Assembly (NCBI GenBank): GCA_017645985.1
Contig: JAGCNK010000200.1
Coordinates: 1-23,423 of the forward strand
Length of the DNA stretch: 23,423 nt
Reading direction: 5' to 3'
Origin: Bacteroidales bacterium
GTDB lineage: Bacteria > Bacteroidota > Bacteroidia > Bacteroidales > UBA3824
Below the pieces are notes generated by a model. That model searched no databases, was not told the origin of the DNA, and saw only the letters and a program-made list of their open reading frames with translations. Positions within the stretch are counted from its first letter, which is position 1; the number at the start of each line of letters is the position of its first letter. Below are positions 8,323-16,412 of this stretch, one piece after another. A program made the translations under genes and the position numbers.

Positions 8323-8778
8323 ATGGCAGGAGTTAACAAGGTGATACTTTTGGGCAACCTCGGACAGAAGCCCGACACTCGCTATGTGAGTGCCGATCTG
8401 TCGTTTTCGCGGCTTTCGTTGGCCACTACCGAGGTGATGACCAATCTCAAAGGCGAGCGGGTGAGCGAAACCGAATGGCATACAGTGGTTCTGTGGCGGC
8501 ATCTCAGCCGTTTTGCCGAGCAGTATCTTCGTCAAGGCGACACCGTTTATGTGGAAGGAAGGCTTAAAACGCGCTACATTGAGCAGGGCGAAGGCGTCCG
8601 CCGCAAGGTTACCGAGGTGATTGCCGACAGAATAGACCTTCTGGCTCATCACGACACGCCCAAACAGCCTGAGAACAAACAGGACGACACCGACGACACT
8701 CCGGGAAGCGGACTGCCGGGCGTGGACATCGAGAATATTCCGGCTGATATTCCTGGTGGCGACGGTCTGCCGTTTTAG
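8323..8778 (+). CDS. ssb: Single-stranded DNA-binding protein
   Basis: This 151-residue protein has an OB-fold at residues 1-110, recognisable from the start MAGVNKVILLGNLGQKPDTR, the ETEWHTVVLW strand, and YVEGRLKTR. A low-complexity acidic linker follows (DDTDDTPG), and the C-terminal tip GDGLPF is close to the DDDLPF tip that recruits replication and repair proteins. It coats single-stranded DNA in replication, recombination and repair. The start ATG at 8323 gives the family's normal N-terminus; the open frame extends further upstream from a TTG without SSB similarity. It is the first gene of a plus-strand cluster, and its stop overlaps the possible GTG start of gldE by one base. Placement directly before gldE is the common order in Bacteroidota. 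Confidence 0.95.
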   Translation: MAGVNKVILLGNLGQKPDTRYVSADLSFSRLSLATTEVMTNLKGERVSETEWHTVVLWRHLSRFAEQYLRQGDTVYVEGRLKTRYIEQGEGVRRKVTEVIADRIDLLAHHDTPKQPENKQDDTDDTPGSGLPGVDIENIPADIPGGDGLPF

Positions 8779-10133
8779 TGGTTTTAATTGTTAGAAAATT
8801 GGAAACAGATTATATATTAAACTCGGTGATTTTCAGACCAATGCCACGTGAGGCAATGATACTTGCGGGCATTACGGTGCTGTTGCTTGCCCTTATCGGG
8901 TGGCTGGCCACATGCCGTTGCGCATTCTCGGGTTTGAGCAAAAACGCCGTTGACACAATCAACTCTACAAACACCCGCAGCGCACGCCGCGTAAGCCGTC
9001 TGCTCGCTAAAAAGAAAAAGGTGCTGAGCGCCCTTGCCGCCGCCGAAATGTTTGTGTCGCTGGTGTTTGCAATGTCGATAATGGCTTTTGTAAAATACGC
9101 CTCAAATCCCATCAGCGAGTATACCGCCTTTTTGGATTTTTCGCCTGCGCCGTTTTTCCCCACATTGTGCCTGATTTTGGGTGCGGTGTTTTTGGTGGTG
9201 GTAGTCAGCGAGTTGCCTTTTAGGATTATGTCCGACAAGCGCAAGGTGAGGTTTGCACAAAAGTCGGGACTCTTTATTCCTGTGGTATGCTTTTTTATGA
9301 AGCCATTCTCTATGATATCTTTGGCGGGACACAAGAAAAACGCCGACAGCAGCGAGGAGATTTCAAACGCCATCGACGCCTCTGCCAAAAACGGCGACGA
9401 AAAAGAGATGCTGCAGAATATACTCGCGTTTGGCGATCTTGAAGCCAAGGAGATTATGACGCCGCGTCTCGACATTGTGGCTGTGGAAAAAAATCAGAGT
9501 TTCGCCCAGCTCAAAAAGCTTATTGAGGAATCTAACTATTCGCGCATTCCCGTCTACGAGGATACTCCCGACAATATTTTTGGTATCGTCTACGTGAAAG
9601 ATATGATTGAGTTTATATCCGAAGACGACGATTTTGACTGGAGCCGCCTTATCAAGAGCATTACTTTTGTGACTGAAAACAAGAAGATTAGCGAAATCCT
9701 TAAATATTTTCAACAGAACAAGAAGCACATGGCTGCCGTTACCGACGAGTTTGGCGGCATAAGCGGACTGATCACTATGCAGGATATCCTGGAGGAGATT
9801 GTGGGCGAAATCAACGACGAGTTTGACGACGACGACGATGCTTCGTACAAGAAATTAGACCGAAACACATATCTTTTTGACGGAAAGACTTTTATTGCCG
9901 ACGTTTGCAAGACTCTCGGTATCGACGACGACTATTTCGACGACATCAAGGGCGACGCCGAATCGCTTGCCGGCGTAATGCTCGAACTTCGCAAGGAGTT
10001 TCCCGAGGTGGGCGAGGAGATTGTGTATAAGGATGTTAAACTTATTGCCACGGCGGTGTCGCTGCGGCGTATCGAAAAAATCAAAGCTGACATTTCGGCT
10101 TTAAAAACAGAAAAGAAACATGAAGAAAAATAG
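8778..10133 (+). CDS. gldE: GldE, CBS-domain membrane protein of the CNNM/CorC-HlyC type
   Basis: This protein has up to 451 residues. Three hydrophobic segments (about 26-46, 85-105, 125-145) form the N-terminal membrane domain. Paired CBS domains follow (EIMTPRLDIVAV near 225, then the SRIPVYED region and a second motif near DEFGGISGLITMQDILEEIVGEI), with a CorC/HlyC-type transporter-associated domain at the C-terminus. An acidic run (FDDDDD) precedes that last domain. GldE was found in gliding bacteria and supports GldD, but it is widespread in non-gliding Bacteroidales; a metal-ion transport role is possible from the family. The start is uncertain: GTG at 8778 overlaps the ssb stop, while TTG at 8799 (giving METDYIL...) is equally possible. 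Its end overlaps gldD by 14 bases. Confidence 0.9.
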   Translation: MVLIVRKLETDYILNSVIFRPMPREAMILAGITVLLLALIGWLATCRCAFSGLSKNAVDTINSTNTRSARRVSRLLAKKKKVLSALAAAEMFVSLVFAMSIMAFVKYASNPISEYTAFLDFSPAPFFPTLCLILGAVFLVVVVSELPFRIMSDKRKVRFAQKSGLFIPVVCFFMKPFSMISLAGHKKNADSSEEISNAIDASAKNGDEKEMLQNILAFGDLEAKEIMTPRLDIVAVEKNQSFAQLKKLIEESNYSRIPVYEDTPDNIFGIVYVKDMIEFISEDDDFDWSRLIKSITFVTENKKISEILKYFQQNKKHMAAVTDEFGGISGLITMQDILEEIVGEINDEFDDDDDASYKKLDRNTYLFDGKTFIADVCKTLGIDDDYFDDIKGDAESLAGVMLELRKEFPEVGEEIVYKDVKLIATAVSLRRIEKIKADISALKTEKKHEEK

Positions 10134-10698
10134 TATTTATATTGTATCAGCATTGGTGCTGATGTTGCTTTCGGCTTGCACTCAGACACTTACTCCAAAA
10201 CCGCGTGATTATTTCCGAATCACTTTTCCCGAAAAGCATTACGAGCGTATTTCTGCCCAGCTGCCTTATTCGTTTGAGATGCCGCAGTATTGCACTCTTG
10301 AACAGGAGACTTCGCGTGGAGCTGATAAATATTGGACCAACGTGGTTTTTGATAAGATGGACGCCAAAATACATCTGAGTTTCAAATACATAGAAAACAA
10401 TCTCGACACTCTTATCGACGATTCGCACACGCTCGCCTACAAGCACACCATCAAGGCGGATGCTATCGAAAAAAAATACTATGTTAACGATTCCACCAAT
10501 GTTTTTGCAATGGTGTACAATATCAAGGGCAATGTGGCAAGTCCTATCCAGTTTTTTGCCACCGACAGCGTCAAGTGTTTCTTGCGCGGGTCGCTCTATT
10601 TCAACGCCACGCCAAACAAGGATTCTATCGCGCCTGTGTTAGACTTTGTTGCTCAAGACATTACTCAACTTTTAGAAACTCTCCGTTGGGAAAAATAA
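10120..10698 (+). CDS. gldD: GldD, gliding-motility-associated lipoprotein
   Basis: This 192-residue lipoprotein has a signal ending LLSAC (lipid cysteine 20) and no other membrane segment. GldD features are the PKPRDYFRITFPEKHY segment just after the lipid site, PYSFEMPQY, and a C-terminal region with SPIQFFATDS and FLRGSLYFN. GldD and GldE are needed for gliding and type IX secretion in flavobacteria; in non-gliding Bacteroidales the role is less clear. The start lies inside the end of gldE (14 bp overlap), so the two are cotranscribed and probably translationally coupled. The phosphopantetheinyl transferase gene follows after 10 bp. Confidence 0.92.
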   Translation: MKKNSIYIVSALVLMLLSACTQTLTPKPRDYFRITFPEKHYERISAQLPYSFEMPQYCTLEQETSRGADKYWTNVVFDKMDAKIHLSFKYIENNLDTLIDDSHTLAYKHTIKADAIEKKYYVNDSTNVFAMVYNIKGNVASPIQFFATDSVKCFLRGSLYFNATPNKDSIAPVLDFVAQDITQLLETLRWEK

Positions 10699-10708
10699 CT
10701 ATTAGACT

Positions 10709-11350
10709 ATGCCGCTGATCAACAATAAAATAGTAAGAGACGACCTGTATATCGGTTTCTGGAAGATTTCGGAAACCAGCGATGAGCTTTACCAGATGGT
10801 CTTTCCTTATTTGGACGAATCTGAGATTGCCCAGTTTAAAAACCTGTCGCACGAGCGTCGCCGTTGTGAGTGGCTTGCAAGCCGTATTTTGATTTCAAAC
10901 CTCTTGGGCGTTTACCAGAAGGTGTATTACAATTCGGCGGGCAAACCTTTTATCGAGGAGGACTTTAATATCAGTATCACACATAGTTACGATATTGCCG
11001 GGGTGATGCTGAGCCGCTGCAAGACCGTTGGTTTGGACGTGGAGAAAATGAACCTCCGCATCTTGAAGGTGGAGAACAAACTGCTGGAAAAGACCGAGTT
11101 GGACGAGCTTCAGGAACTCGACGACAAAGTGCCAAACCTGTATGTTAACTGGTGCGCCAAGGAGGCTATGTACAAGGCGTACAATATCAGCGACTTGGAT
11201 ATCAAAAGCAACTTCCGTCTCGAATATTTTGACTTTAAGAAAGAGGGCGGATGTGTTCACGGATTTATTACCAAGGGAGATTTTCGCCGCAAACTGCTGA
11301 TTCACTATTTTACTTTCGATGACTATATGGTGGCGTGGTGCGCCGAATAA
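10709..11350 (+). CDS. 4'-phosphopantetheinyl transferase superfamily protein
   Basis: This 213-residue cytoplasmic enzyme would transfer 4'-phosphopantetheine from coenzyme A to a serine of an acyl or peptidyl carrier protein. Family motifs are present: NISITHS at 87-93, VGLDVE at 107-112 (magnesium ligands D110 and E112) and WCAKEAMYK at 148-156 (E152, K156). Length and motif spacing fit the Sfp/AcpT-like group rather than the shorter AcpS group. It starts 10 bp after gldD and ends 12 bp before the next start, within the ssb-gldE-gldD operon. The carrier-protein substrate cannot be deduced from the window, as no polyketide, peptide or aryl-polyene genes are near. Confidence 0.9.
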   Translation: MPLINNKIVRDDLYIGFWKISETSDELYQMVFPYLDESEIAQFKNLSHERRRCEWLASRILISNLLGVYQKVYYNSAGKPFIEEDFNISITHSYDIAGVMLSRCKTVGLDVEKMNLRILKVENKLLEKTELDELQELDDKVPNLYVNWCAKEAMYKAYNISDLDIKSNFRLEYFDFKKEGGCVHGFITKGDFRRKLLIHYFTFDDYMVAWCAE

Positions 11351-11362
11351 AACTTATTGACA

Positions 11363-12073
11363 ATGAACGTTTTCAACCAATATTTCAACCGAACTCAAAA
11401 GCATATAGCCATTCTTGTTGACCCCGACAAGCATACGCCCGATTCGGCAGCTATGCTTGCCAAGAAAATTGACGCCAGCCGCGCCAATTTGATTTTTGTT
11501 GGCGGAAGTCTGGTTTCTAATTCCGTATATGATATTATAACTGCCATAAAATCAGCCACCAACAAACCTGTTGTTCTTTTTCCGGGTTCGCCGCACCAAG
11601 TAAGTGCCAACGCCGACGCTATGCTTATGCTCAGCCTTGTGTCGGGCAGAAATCCGCAGTTTCTGATTGGCGACGCAGTGTCTGCCGCTATGGCTATCAA
11701 AAAATCTGGAATTGAAACTATATCAACGGCTTACATTCTTATCGACGGCGGCAGATGCACCTCGGTGCAATACGTGAGCAACACAACTCCGATACCTGCC
11801 GACAAGGTTGATATTGCCGTATCTACCGCTGTAGCAGCCACTTTGCTCGGTATGAAAGCCATCTATCTCGAAGCCGGCAGCGGTGCTCTTAATCCCGTTT
11901 CACCTAAAATTATTTCCTCAGTAAAACATAATACTGATGTTCCGCTGATTGTGGGCGGTGGATTGCGTTCGCAATGCGCTATTAAACAAGCCTTTACCGC
12001 CGGAGCAGATATTGTTGTTATCGGTTCGGCGGTAGAGGTTGATGAAGGTTTTTTGGCGCAATGCGCTATTTAG
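11363..12073 (+). CDS. Geranylgeranylglyceryl/heptaprenylglyceryl phosphate synthase family protein
   Basis: This 236-residue protein starts at ATG 11363; a TTG two codons earlier is in frame but less likely. The GGGPS/PcrB TIM barrel is recognised from HIAILVDPDKH near the start, FVGGSLVS, the LFPGSP loop, YLEAGSGA, and the phosphate-binding ends VGGGLRS and VVIGSAVE. The family joins a polyprenyl diphosphate to sn-glycerol-1-phosphate. Homologues in Bacteroidota are known and can make prenylglyceryl phosphates, but their physiological use is unclear. It is the last gene of the ssb-to-GGGPS cluster. Its stop codon overlaps the 3' end of the convergent thioredoxin-fold gene by 8 bp. The last residues (QCAI) repeat an internal phrase encoded by a 14-base direct repeat. 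Confidence 0.9.
   Translation: MNVFNQYFNRTQKHIAILVDPDKHTPDSAAMLAKKIDASRANLIFVGGSLVSNSVYDIITAIKSATNKPVVLFPGSPHQVSANADAMLMLSLVSGRNPQFLIGDAVSAAMAIKKSGIETISTAYILIDGGRCTSVQYVSNTTPIPADKVDIAVSTAVAATLLGMKAIYLEAGSGALNPVSPKIISSVKHNTDVPLIVGGGLRSQCAIKQAFTAGADIVVIGSAVEVDEGFLAQCAI
11970..11983 (+). repeat. 14-base direct repeat, copy 1
   Basis: CGCAATGCGCTATT occurs here and again at 12057-12070, 87 bases (29 codons) later and in the same frame, so both encode QCAI. The second copy forms the C-terminus of the GGGPS-family protein. Confidence 0.8.
12057..12070 (+). repeat. 14-base direct repeat, copy 2
   Basis: This is the second copy of CGCAATGCGCTATT, ending one base before the TAG stop and lying across the convergent gene overlap. 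Confidence 0.8.
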
Positions 12074-13745
12074 AGGCTTCTTGGGTCAGAATCGTTTCAA
12101 ATTTTTCAATATCGCAACCTATTGTTTTATCTATTATTTTGCCTTCTTTGTTGATAATCCAATAAGTAGGCCATGCTTTTGTGGATATAATCGATTGGAG
12201 TTGCTCTGATGTCAGGTAGTAAGAGTCGCCGTTCATATTGGTTATTGTTTTTTGATATTGTTCTAACGGAGATCTTTTGTTGTCGGTAATATACACAAAC
12301 TCAACGCCTTTGCTTTTGAGTTCCTGTTCTACCGAGCGCATCAGTTTTTGACATGCCAAACATCCGCCGCAGGATACATACCAAAAGTCTGCTAATACCA
12401 CTTTGCCTTTGTATTGGTCGAATATTTCGTGGTATAGTTCATCGCCGGTTTTGTCGCTGACGGTCATAAATTTGATGGTAGATGGTGTCTGATTGATTTC
12501 GTCGCTGAGCCTTTTGGCGTGGCGATAATAAAATACATCAGAATATTGTTTCAATTGGTCTAACTCTTCGTTGGTTAAACTTTTTTTCATCCGTAAGTTT
12601 TTGCAAATATTCTGTGTTTCAATTAGTTCGTGAAGCTTGTTATCTCCCAGAATCTCTTTGGCTGTGAGATTGGTCTGTTGTTTTTTCTTCAGATATTCCA
12701 ATTGGTCGTTGTACTTGGTGTTGAATGCTGCAATTGCTTTATCATTAAGCGGTTTTTCGTTTAAAAGATTGGAGATGATTGTAGCCAAAGTTGATTGGTC
12801 GTTGGGTTCAATCATTGGTTTGAGGTCGGAATAGAGTTCAAACTCTTTGAGCAACTGCGATTTGTTGTCGTTGTATTGCAGTATTTCGTTTTTTATTTCT
12901 TCAAAAGTCTGTCCAAAAATATGTGTAGATAGTATTAATGGGTCATCAAAACTGTAATCTTTTAAAATTGAATATGTTGTAAGGTCGTTGTCTAATCGCC
13001 AATTGTTCATATCCAATTGATTTCTAAGTTTTTTATTTGTTGGATGAGTAGTATTGCCTGCCTTGTTATATACCATATGGATTACATTTAAATTTCTTCC
13101 AAAATACCGCAAGGCATAGCAGTTTAATTCTGCTTTGAGAAAATTTTGAGTTTCGGTGGGATATCCTTTTTCCTCTATTTTTTTGTAATATTCTGATAAT
13201 AGGTTCTTTACCTCGCTTTTGCGCTTATTGTAAAAAGCTACTGTTGTTGGATTGTCTTTGATTTTTGGGCTTTTATTATATGGAAAATAGCATATGTCAT
13301 TAATCATTTTGCTAAATTCTTCCGATGCAATTGTTTGATTTTCAATACTGTTTGCTCCGCTAAAACTTACGAACTCAAATTCCCACCAAGGTTGCGAACT
13401 ATAGTGGTTGTGAATACGGTCGGTGTTGATATCCATATACACCGTGTCGGATGCCGACAGCAACGCGTAAGCCTCGCCTTTGCCCGAAAAATCAAAGTTA
13501 ACTACTTGTTTTTCAAGTATTATGGGAACCACCAACTCAAAACTTCCGTCTTGTGCAAGCGTTGTGTTTGCTTTTGTGGTAACGCCTGTTACAAAGTCCT
13601 CGTAATATGCTGTGATTGTGGAGATGTTGTCGGGAGTACGGCTGAATTTGCCGATTACTGTGGCTGTGTATTCTCCAAATTTTTGCGCCTGAGCCGCGCT
13701 GAATGTCAAAATAGCGAAAATCGCTGTAAATAAGATGCTTTTCAT
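12066..13745 (-). CDS. Secreted TlpA-like thioredoxin-fold protein with long N-terminal domain
   Basis: This 559-residue protein has a signal peptide (MKSILFTAIFAILTF..., probable cleavage after AQAQ near residue 20). Residues about 22-110 look like a beta-rich domain common at the start of Bacteroidota thiol-disulfide proteins. The middle 300 residues are charged and helical. The C-terminal thioredoxin fold begins near 430 (KVVLADFWYVSCGGC). The redox motif is C459-G-G-C462, with an additional cysteine at 465; the conserved cis-proline is P526 (AWPTY). It probably acts in the periplasm or outer membrane on disulfides or as a sensor of redox damage; the substrate is unknown. It overlaps the convergent synthase gene by 8 bp at its 3' end, and no hairpin separates them. 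Confidence 0.88.
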   Translation of the reverse strand: MKSILFTAIFAILTFSAAQAQKFGEYTATVIGKFSRTPDNISTITAYYEDFVTGVTTKANTTLAQDGSFELVVPIILEKQVVNFDFSGKGEAYALLSASDTVYMDINTDRIHNHYSSQPWWEFEFVSFSGANSIENQTIASEEFSKMINDICYFPYNKSPKIKDNPTTVAFYNKRKSEVKNLLSEYYKKIEEKGYPTETQNFLKAELNCYALRYFGRNLNVIHMVYNKAGNTTHPTNKKLRNQLDMNNWRLDNDLTTYSILKDYSFDDPLILSTHIFGQTFEEIKNEILQYNDNKSQLLKEFELYSDLKPMIEPNDQSTLATIISNLLNEKPLNDKAIAAFNTKYNDQLEYLKKKQQTNLTAKEILGDNKLHELIETQNICKNLRMKKSLTNEELDQLKQYSDVFYYRHAKRLSDEINQTPSTIKFMTVSDKTGDELYHEIFDQYKGKVVLADFWYVSCGGCLACQKLMRSVEQELKSKGVEFVYITDNKRSPLEQYQKTITNMNGDSYYLTSEQLQSIISTKAWPTYWIINKEGKIIDKTIGCDIEKFETILTQEASK

Positions 13746-13858
13746 GTTTTTACTATTAGTAATTGTTTATATTTTTCCTAATAGACAACAGTGATTGCAA
13801 AATATTACAGCCGTTGGGCTGATTTTATGAAAAATTTTTATCGGGACTGATTTCTTTA

Positions 13859-14626
13859 CTAATAATCTTCCTCGCTTTCAAACATTGCGTTGTGGAAAAC
13901 CCTTCCAAAACGGAACGAGATGTACAGGTTGGTGATGAACTGAGGATTTTCTTTCTGCGCAAGAATCTCTAATTTTTTGAGAAAAGCGGTAAGCTTGACA
14001 CCAGCCTCCAGGGCTGTAAGCTTGGTGTCGTGCTTGCCAAACTCGAAACTTAGTCCACCCTTTACAAACACGCCCGGCACTGCTGTGATTTCATCAAATC
14101 CTTTTGAGAAGCTCGACTTGCCGAGTATTGTCATCGAAGTTTGGTGGTGGATGTTGTCAAGGTCGAATTTTTCCGATTTGATTTCGGTTTCGGAATACCA
14201 CACTTCGTAGTATATGGGTTTCAGCACTGCCACAGTGGCGCCGCCGAAATAGAACATACGGAACTCTACGCTGTTGAGGTCGTGTTTGAGAAAGAGAGAG
14301 CGCTGCCTGCCGCGCGAATAGAAAAACTCCATACAGAAATTCTTTTTGCCGTAGCAGTACTGTCCGTAGCCGGAAATGTATGCGTTTGACATGCGGAATT
14401 CCTGCATGTGCTTGATAGTTGCAAATCCGGCGTCCCAAAGGTTTTTCTTGTAAATGCTTACAAATCTTCCTGAGCGGTAGTCGAGTTCGAATCCATTGGT
14501 TTTGGCGGTGGCCGCCAGCGACCATTCGTTGCGCACGAGTATCTTTTTCTCGGTGTCGATCTCTCCCTGTGCCGATACGTTGAGTGCAAATGCCGATGCT
14601 AAAAGCAGCAGGCTAAGTCTTTTCAT
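13859..14626 (-). CDS. Outer-membrane beta-barrel-like protein of unknown function
   Basis: This 255-residue protein starts at ATG 14626, which opens a signal peptide (MKRLSLLLLASAFALNVSA, cleavage near residue 19). The frame runs open to 14734, but that extension overlaps a small lipoprotein gene in another frame and lacks a signal. The mature part is rich in alternating aromatic and polar strands (VSIYKKNLWDAG, EFRMFYFGGATVAVLK, FITNLYISFRFG), suggesting a small barrel of about eight strands. The last strand has LYISFRFG followed by a short acidic tail. It follows the 40-residue lipoprotein by 26 bp and probably shares its promoter. I do not recognise a characterised family. Confidence 0.8.
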   Translation of the reverse strand: MKRLSLLLLASAFALNVSAQGEIDTEKKILVRNEWSLAATAKTNGFELDYRSGRFVSIYKKNLWDAGFATIKHMQEFRMSNAYISGYGQYCYGKKNFCMEFFYSRGRQRSLFLKHDLNSVEFRMFYFGGATVAVLKPIYYEVWYSETEIKSEKFDLDNIHHQTSMTILGKSSFSKGFDEITAVPGVFVKGGLSFEFGKHDTKLTALEAGVKLTAFLKKLEILAQKENPQFITNLYISFRFGRVFHNAMFESEEDY

Positions 14627-14652
14627 CTCTCTGTCTGTTTTTTTTTTAATGC

Positions 14653-14775
14653 TTATCTGCCAATAGTTGCTACCGACGACTGATATGCCGGACAAGCCGG
14701 TTTGGATGCGCGGCACGATGCTAATGCCATACATACTATTGCCAATAATGCCACTATATACAATCTCTTTTTCAT
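14653..14775 (-). CDS. 40-residue lipoprotein with CPAY motif
   Basis: This small gene runs from ATG at 14775 to TAA at 14653. The peptide starts MKKRLYIVALLAIVCMALAS and has a lipobox LASC with the lipid cysteine at residue 21, leaving a 20-residue mature lipopeptide. It contains a second cysteine in a CPAY motif (residues 28-31). It lies in a different frame from the adjacent gene's upstream extension, sits 26 bp before the outer-membrane protein gene, and has a good -7 element 77 bases upstream. Very short lipoproteins ending soon after a CPAY motif are, to my recollection, common in Bacteroidota near outer-membrane protein genes, but I know of no assigned function. The signal features make a chance ORF unlikely. 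Confidence 0.75.
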   Translation of the reverse strand: MKKRLYIVALLAIVCMALASCRASKPACPAYQSSVATIGR

Positions 14776-14851
14776 AGTGTGATTTTTTTTAGTTATTAAA
14801 TATCAATTGCTTCTAATCGGTACTTGCTGTATAGTACCATACTTTACAACG

Positions 14852-14882
14852 CAAATATAATCATTTTGTTGGTTATTTGAAA
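14852..14882 (-). promoter_or_regulatory. Promoter for the small lipoprotein and outer-membrane protein operon
   Basis: On the minus strand a perfect -7 element TATATTTG (14859-14852) lies 19 bases after TTTC (14882-14879), one mismatch from the usual TTTG -33 element. The predicted transcript start leaves about 70 bases of leader before the lipoprotein ATG. Confidence 0.55.
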
Positions 14883-14898
14883 AAAAAATTGCGGATTA

Positions 14899-16353
14899 TT
14901 AAAAATTTACTTTTACTGTGATGTGCAGTTTTGCTTGTTTTATCGGAAGTGTCTCGCCATATTCGCGTCCTAACGCCCACGCTATGTCGATTTCGGTGTT
15001 GCGCTGAGTGACGCCTGCGCCTATTCCTGCGCCTTGCGGTGTGTCGTTGGTGGATTGGCATCGGTAGGCGGCTACGTCGTACAGTGCAAACAGACTGAAA
15101 CTCTTGTATGGACGGTATCGCAGCGTGTTGGATATCAGCACGTAGCGGTCGGCGTAGAAATAGTTTTCGGCAAATCCCCGCAGCGACTTGGCTCCTCCGA
15201 AACGGTATTTTTCGTGAAGGTCGGTTTCCTGGTCACAAAATTTGGCTTTCGACTCGGCGTTTACGTCAAGTTCGAGCTTGGGAATGATGGCGTGATTTAG
15301 ATGCACGCTAAGGCGGAGCTCCTGGCACGGTGTCTTCTCGTTGTTGAAGGTGCGCTTGCCTATCGCCGCTCCTACCGATGTTTTTATGATGCCGTTGTTC
15401 CAGATACCGAGCCAAAGCAGGTCGCCTCCGTAGAGGGTTGACGATGTTTTTGATACATTAGTATTGTCGTTTTGCGGTATCAGCCAGGTGGATGCAGCAT
15501 CGGTTTTTACGCTCAGCATATCCGAAATGGCAAATTCCAACATCGGATTCAGCTCCACAAGCACGCAGGTGGAGTCGGTCTTGTCGATTCGTGCTCTGCC
15601 GCCTGCCGACATTGCCGTTTTGAAAAGATAGGGCAGGCGTATCTCTGTGGATAGTTTTTGCGAGTTTTCTTTGTAGCCGTGCCACTCAAAATCAAACGTT
15701 TCGCCCCTGCCGAGTACGTTGGCAAGTCGGAGCTGGGCGTTGCCGGTGGGGTAGTAGCGTTGTCGGGTTTCGTCGTACATTAGGGCAAGTCCCGCCTCGG
15801 CGGAGTTGCATTTTAGTTTTTGGATGTAGAGGAAGATGTCGGCGTCGTCTGGGTGAAATTCTGTCTGTGTCTGGCGTGTGGTTGCGAGTAGTCCTGTGCT
15901 GTTGACGAGGGCGTCGGCACGCATTATCTTGCGGTGCGAAAACTCTGCTCCGGGTTTGAGATGGATGGTTCTGTAAATATAATCGGATGTGATTTTTGGG
16001 TTTCCGGGCAGAAAGATGTTTTCTATTTTGTAATGCTTTCCTTTTTGCACCGAGAAAAAAAATCTTGCAACCCTTGGGTTCAGCACTACCGAGTCGCAAA
16101 CGGTTTGGGCAAACGGATATCCGTTGTTGACATATCTCATCAGGTATTTTTGCAATGTGGCATTGATTTGCGCAGAGTCGAATCCTGGGCGTGAATGTTG
16201 CACAAACTTTCCGTTTTCAAGGGTGTCAGATATTACAATCATTTTGATTTTGGGCGCTTGCGCCATAGTTAAGGATGAAAAAAACAGCCACAATGTCGTA
16301 AAAAATAATTTTTTTACGATTTTATTAAAAAAATATTTCTCCTTAATTTTCAC
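14899..16353 (-). CDS. Omp85-superfamily (BamA/TamA-like) outer-membrane protein
   Basis: This 484-residue protein starts with GTG at 16353, chosen because it opens the signal peptide (hydrophobic core about 14-30, cleavage near MAQA). Residues about 45-200 hold one or two POTRA-like domains (NPRVARFFFSVQKGKHYKIENIFLPG, GAEFSHRKIMRADALVNSTG). The remainder is a barrel ending in phenylalanine (ITVKVNF), the usual signal for BAM-dependent insertion. GGAKSLRGF at 386-394 matches the loop-6 RGF/RGY motif of Omp85 and two-partner secretion transporters. It is much shorter than typical BamA, so it is more like a TamA or accessory Omp85 member. It probably assists outer-membrane protein insertion or secretion; the client is unknown. 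It is divergent from the cold-shock gene and seems to be transcribed alone. Confidence 0.87.
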   Translation of the reverse strand: MKIKEKYFFNKIVKKLFFTTLWLFFSSLTMAQAPKIKMIVISDTLENGKFVQHSRPGFDSAQINATLQKYLMRYVNNGYPFAQTVCDSVVLNPRVARFFFSVQKGKHYKIENIFLPGNPKITSDYIYRTIHLKPGAEFSHRKIMRADALVNSTGLLATTRQTQTEFHPDDADIFLYIQKLKCNSAEAGLALMYDETRQRYYPTGNAQLRLANVLGRGETFDFEWHGYKENSQKLSTEIRLPYLFKTAMSAGGRARIDKTDSTCVLVELNPMLEFAISDMLSVKTDAASTWLIPQNDNTNVSKTSSTLYGGDLLWLGIWNNGIIKTSVGAAIGKRTFNNEKTPCQELRLSVHLNHAIIPKLELDVNAESKAKFCDQETDLHEKYRFGGAKSLRGFAENYFYADRYVLISNTLRYRPYKSFSLFALYDVAAYRCQSTNDTPQGAGIGAGVTQRNTEIDIAWALGREYGETLPIKQAKLHITVKVNF

Positions 16354-16412
16354 AGAATCAACTGTTTAGTTGTAAACGATTGTCAATAATCAAAAAAATA
16401 TGCATTCAGGTC

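Noticed and set aside
8810..9475. 221-codon minus-strand open frame inside gldE
   Set aside because: Antisense shadow of a well-supported gene; serine/arginine-rich with no recognisable domain.
13808..13821. Hairpin CAGCC-gttg-GGCTG between two minus-strand genes
   Set aside because: Only five base pairs and no T-run directly after it on either strand, so it is not a convincing terminator.
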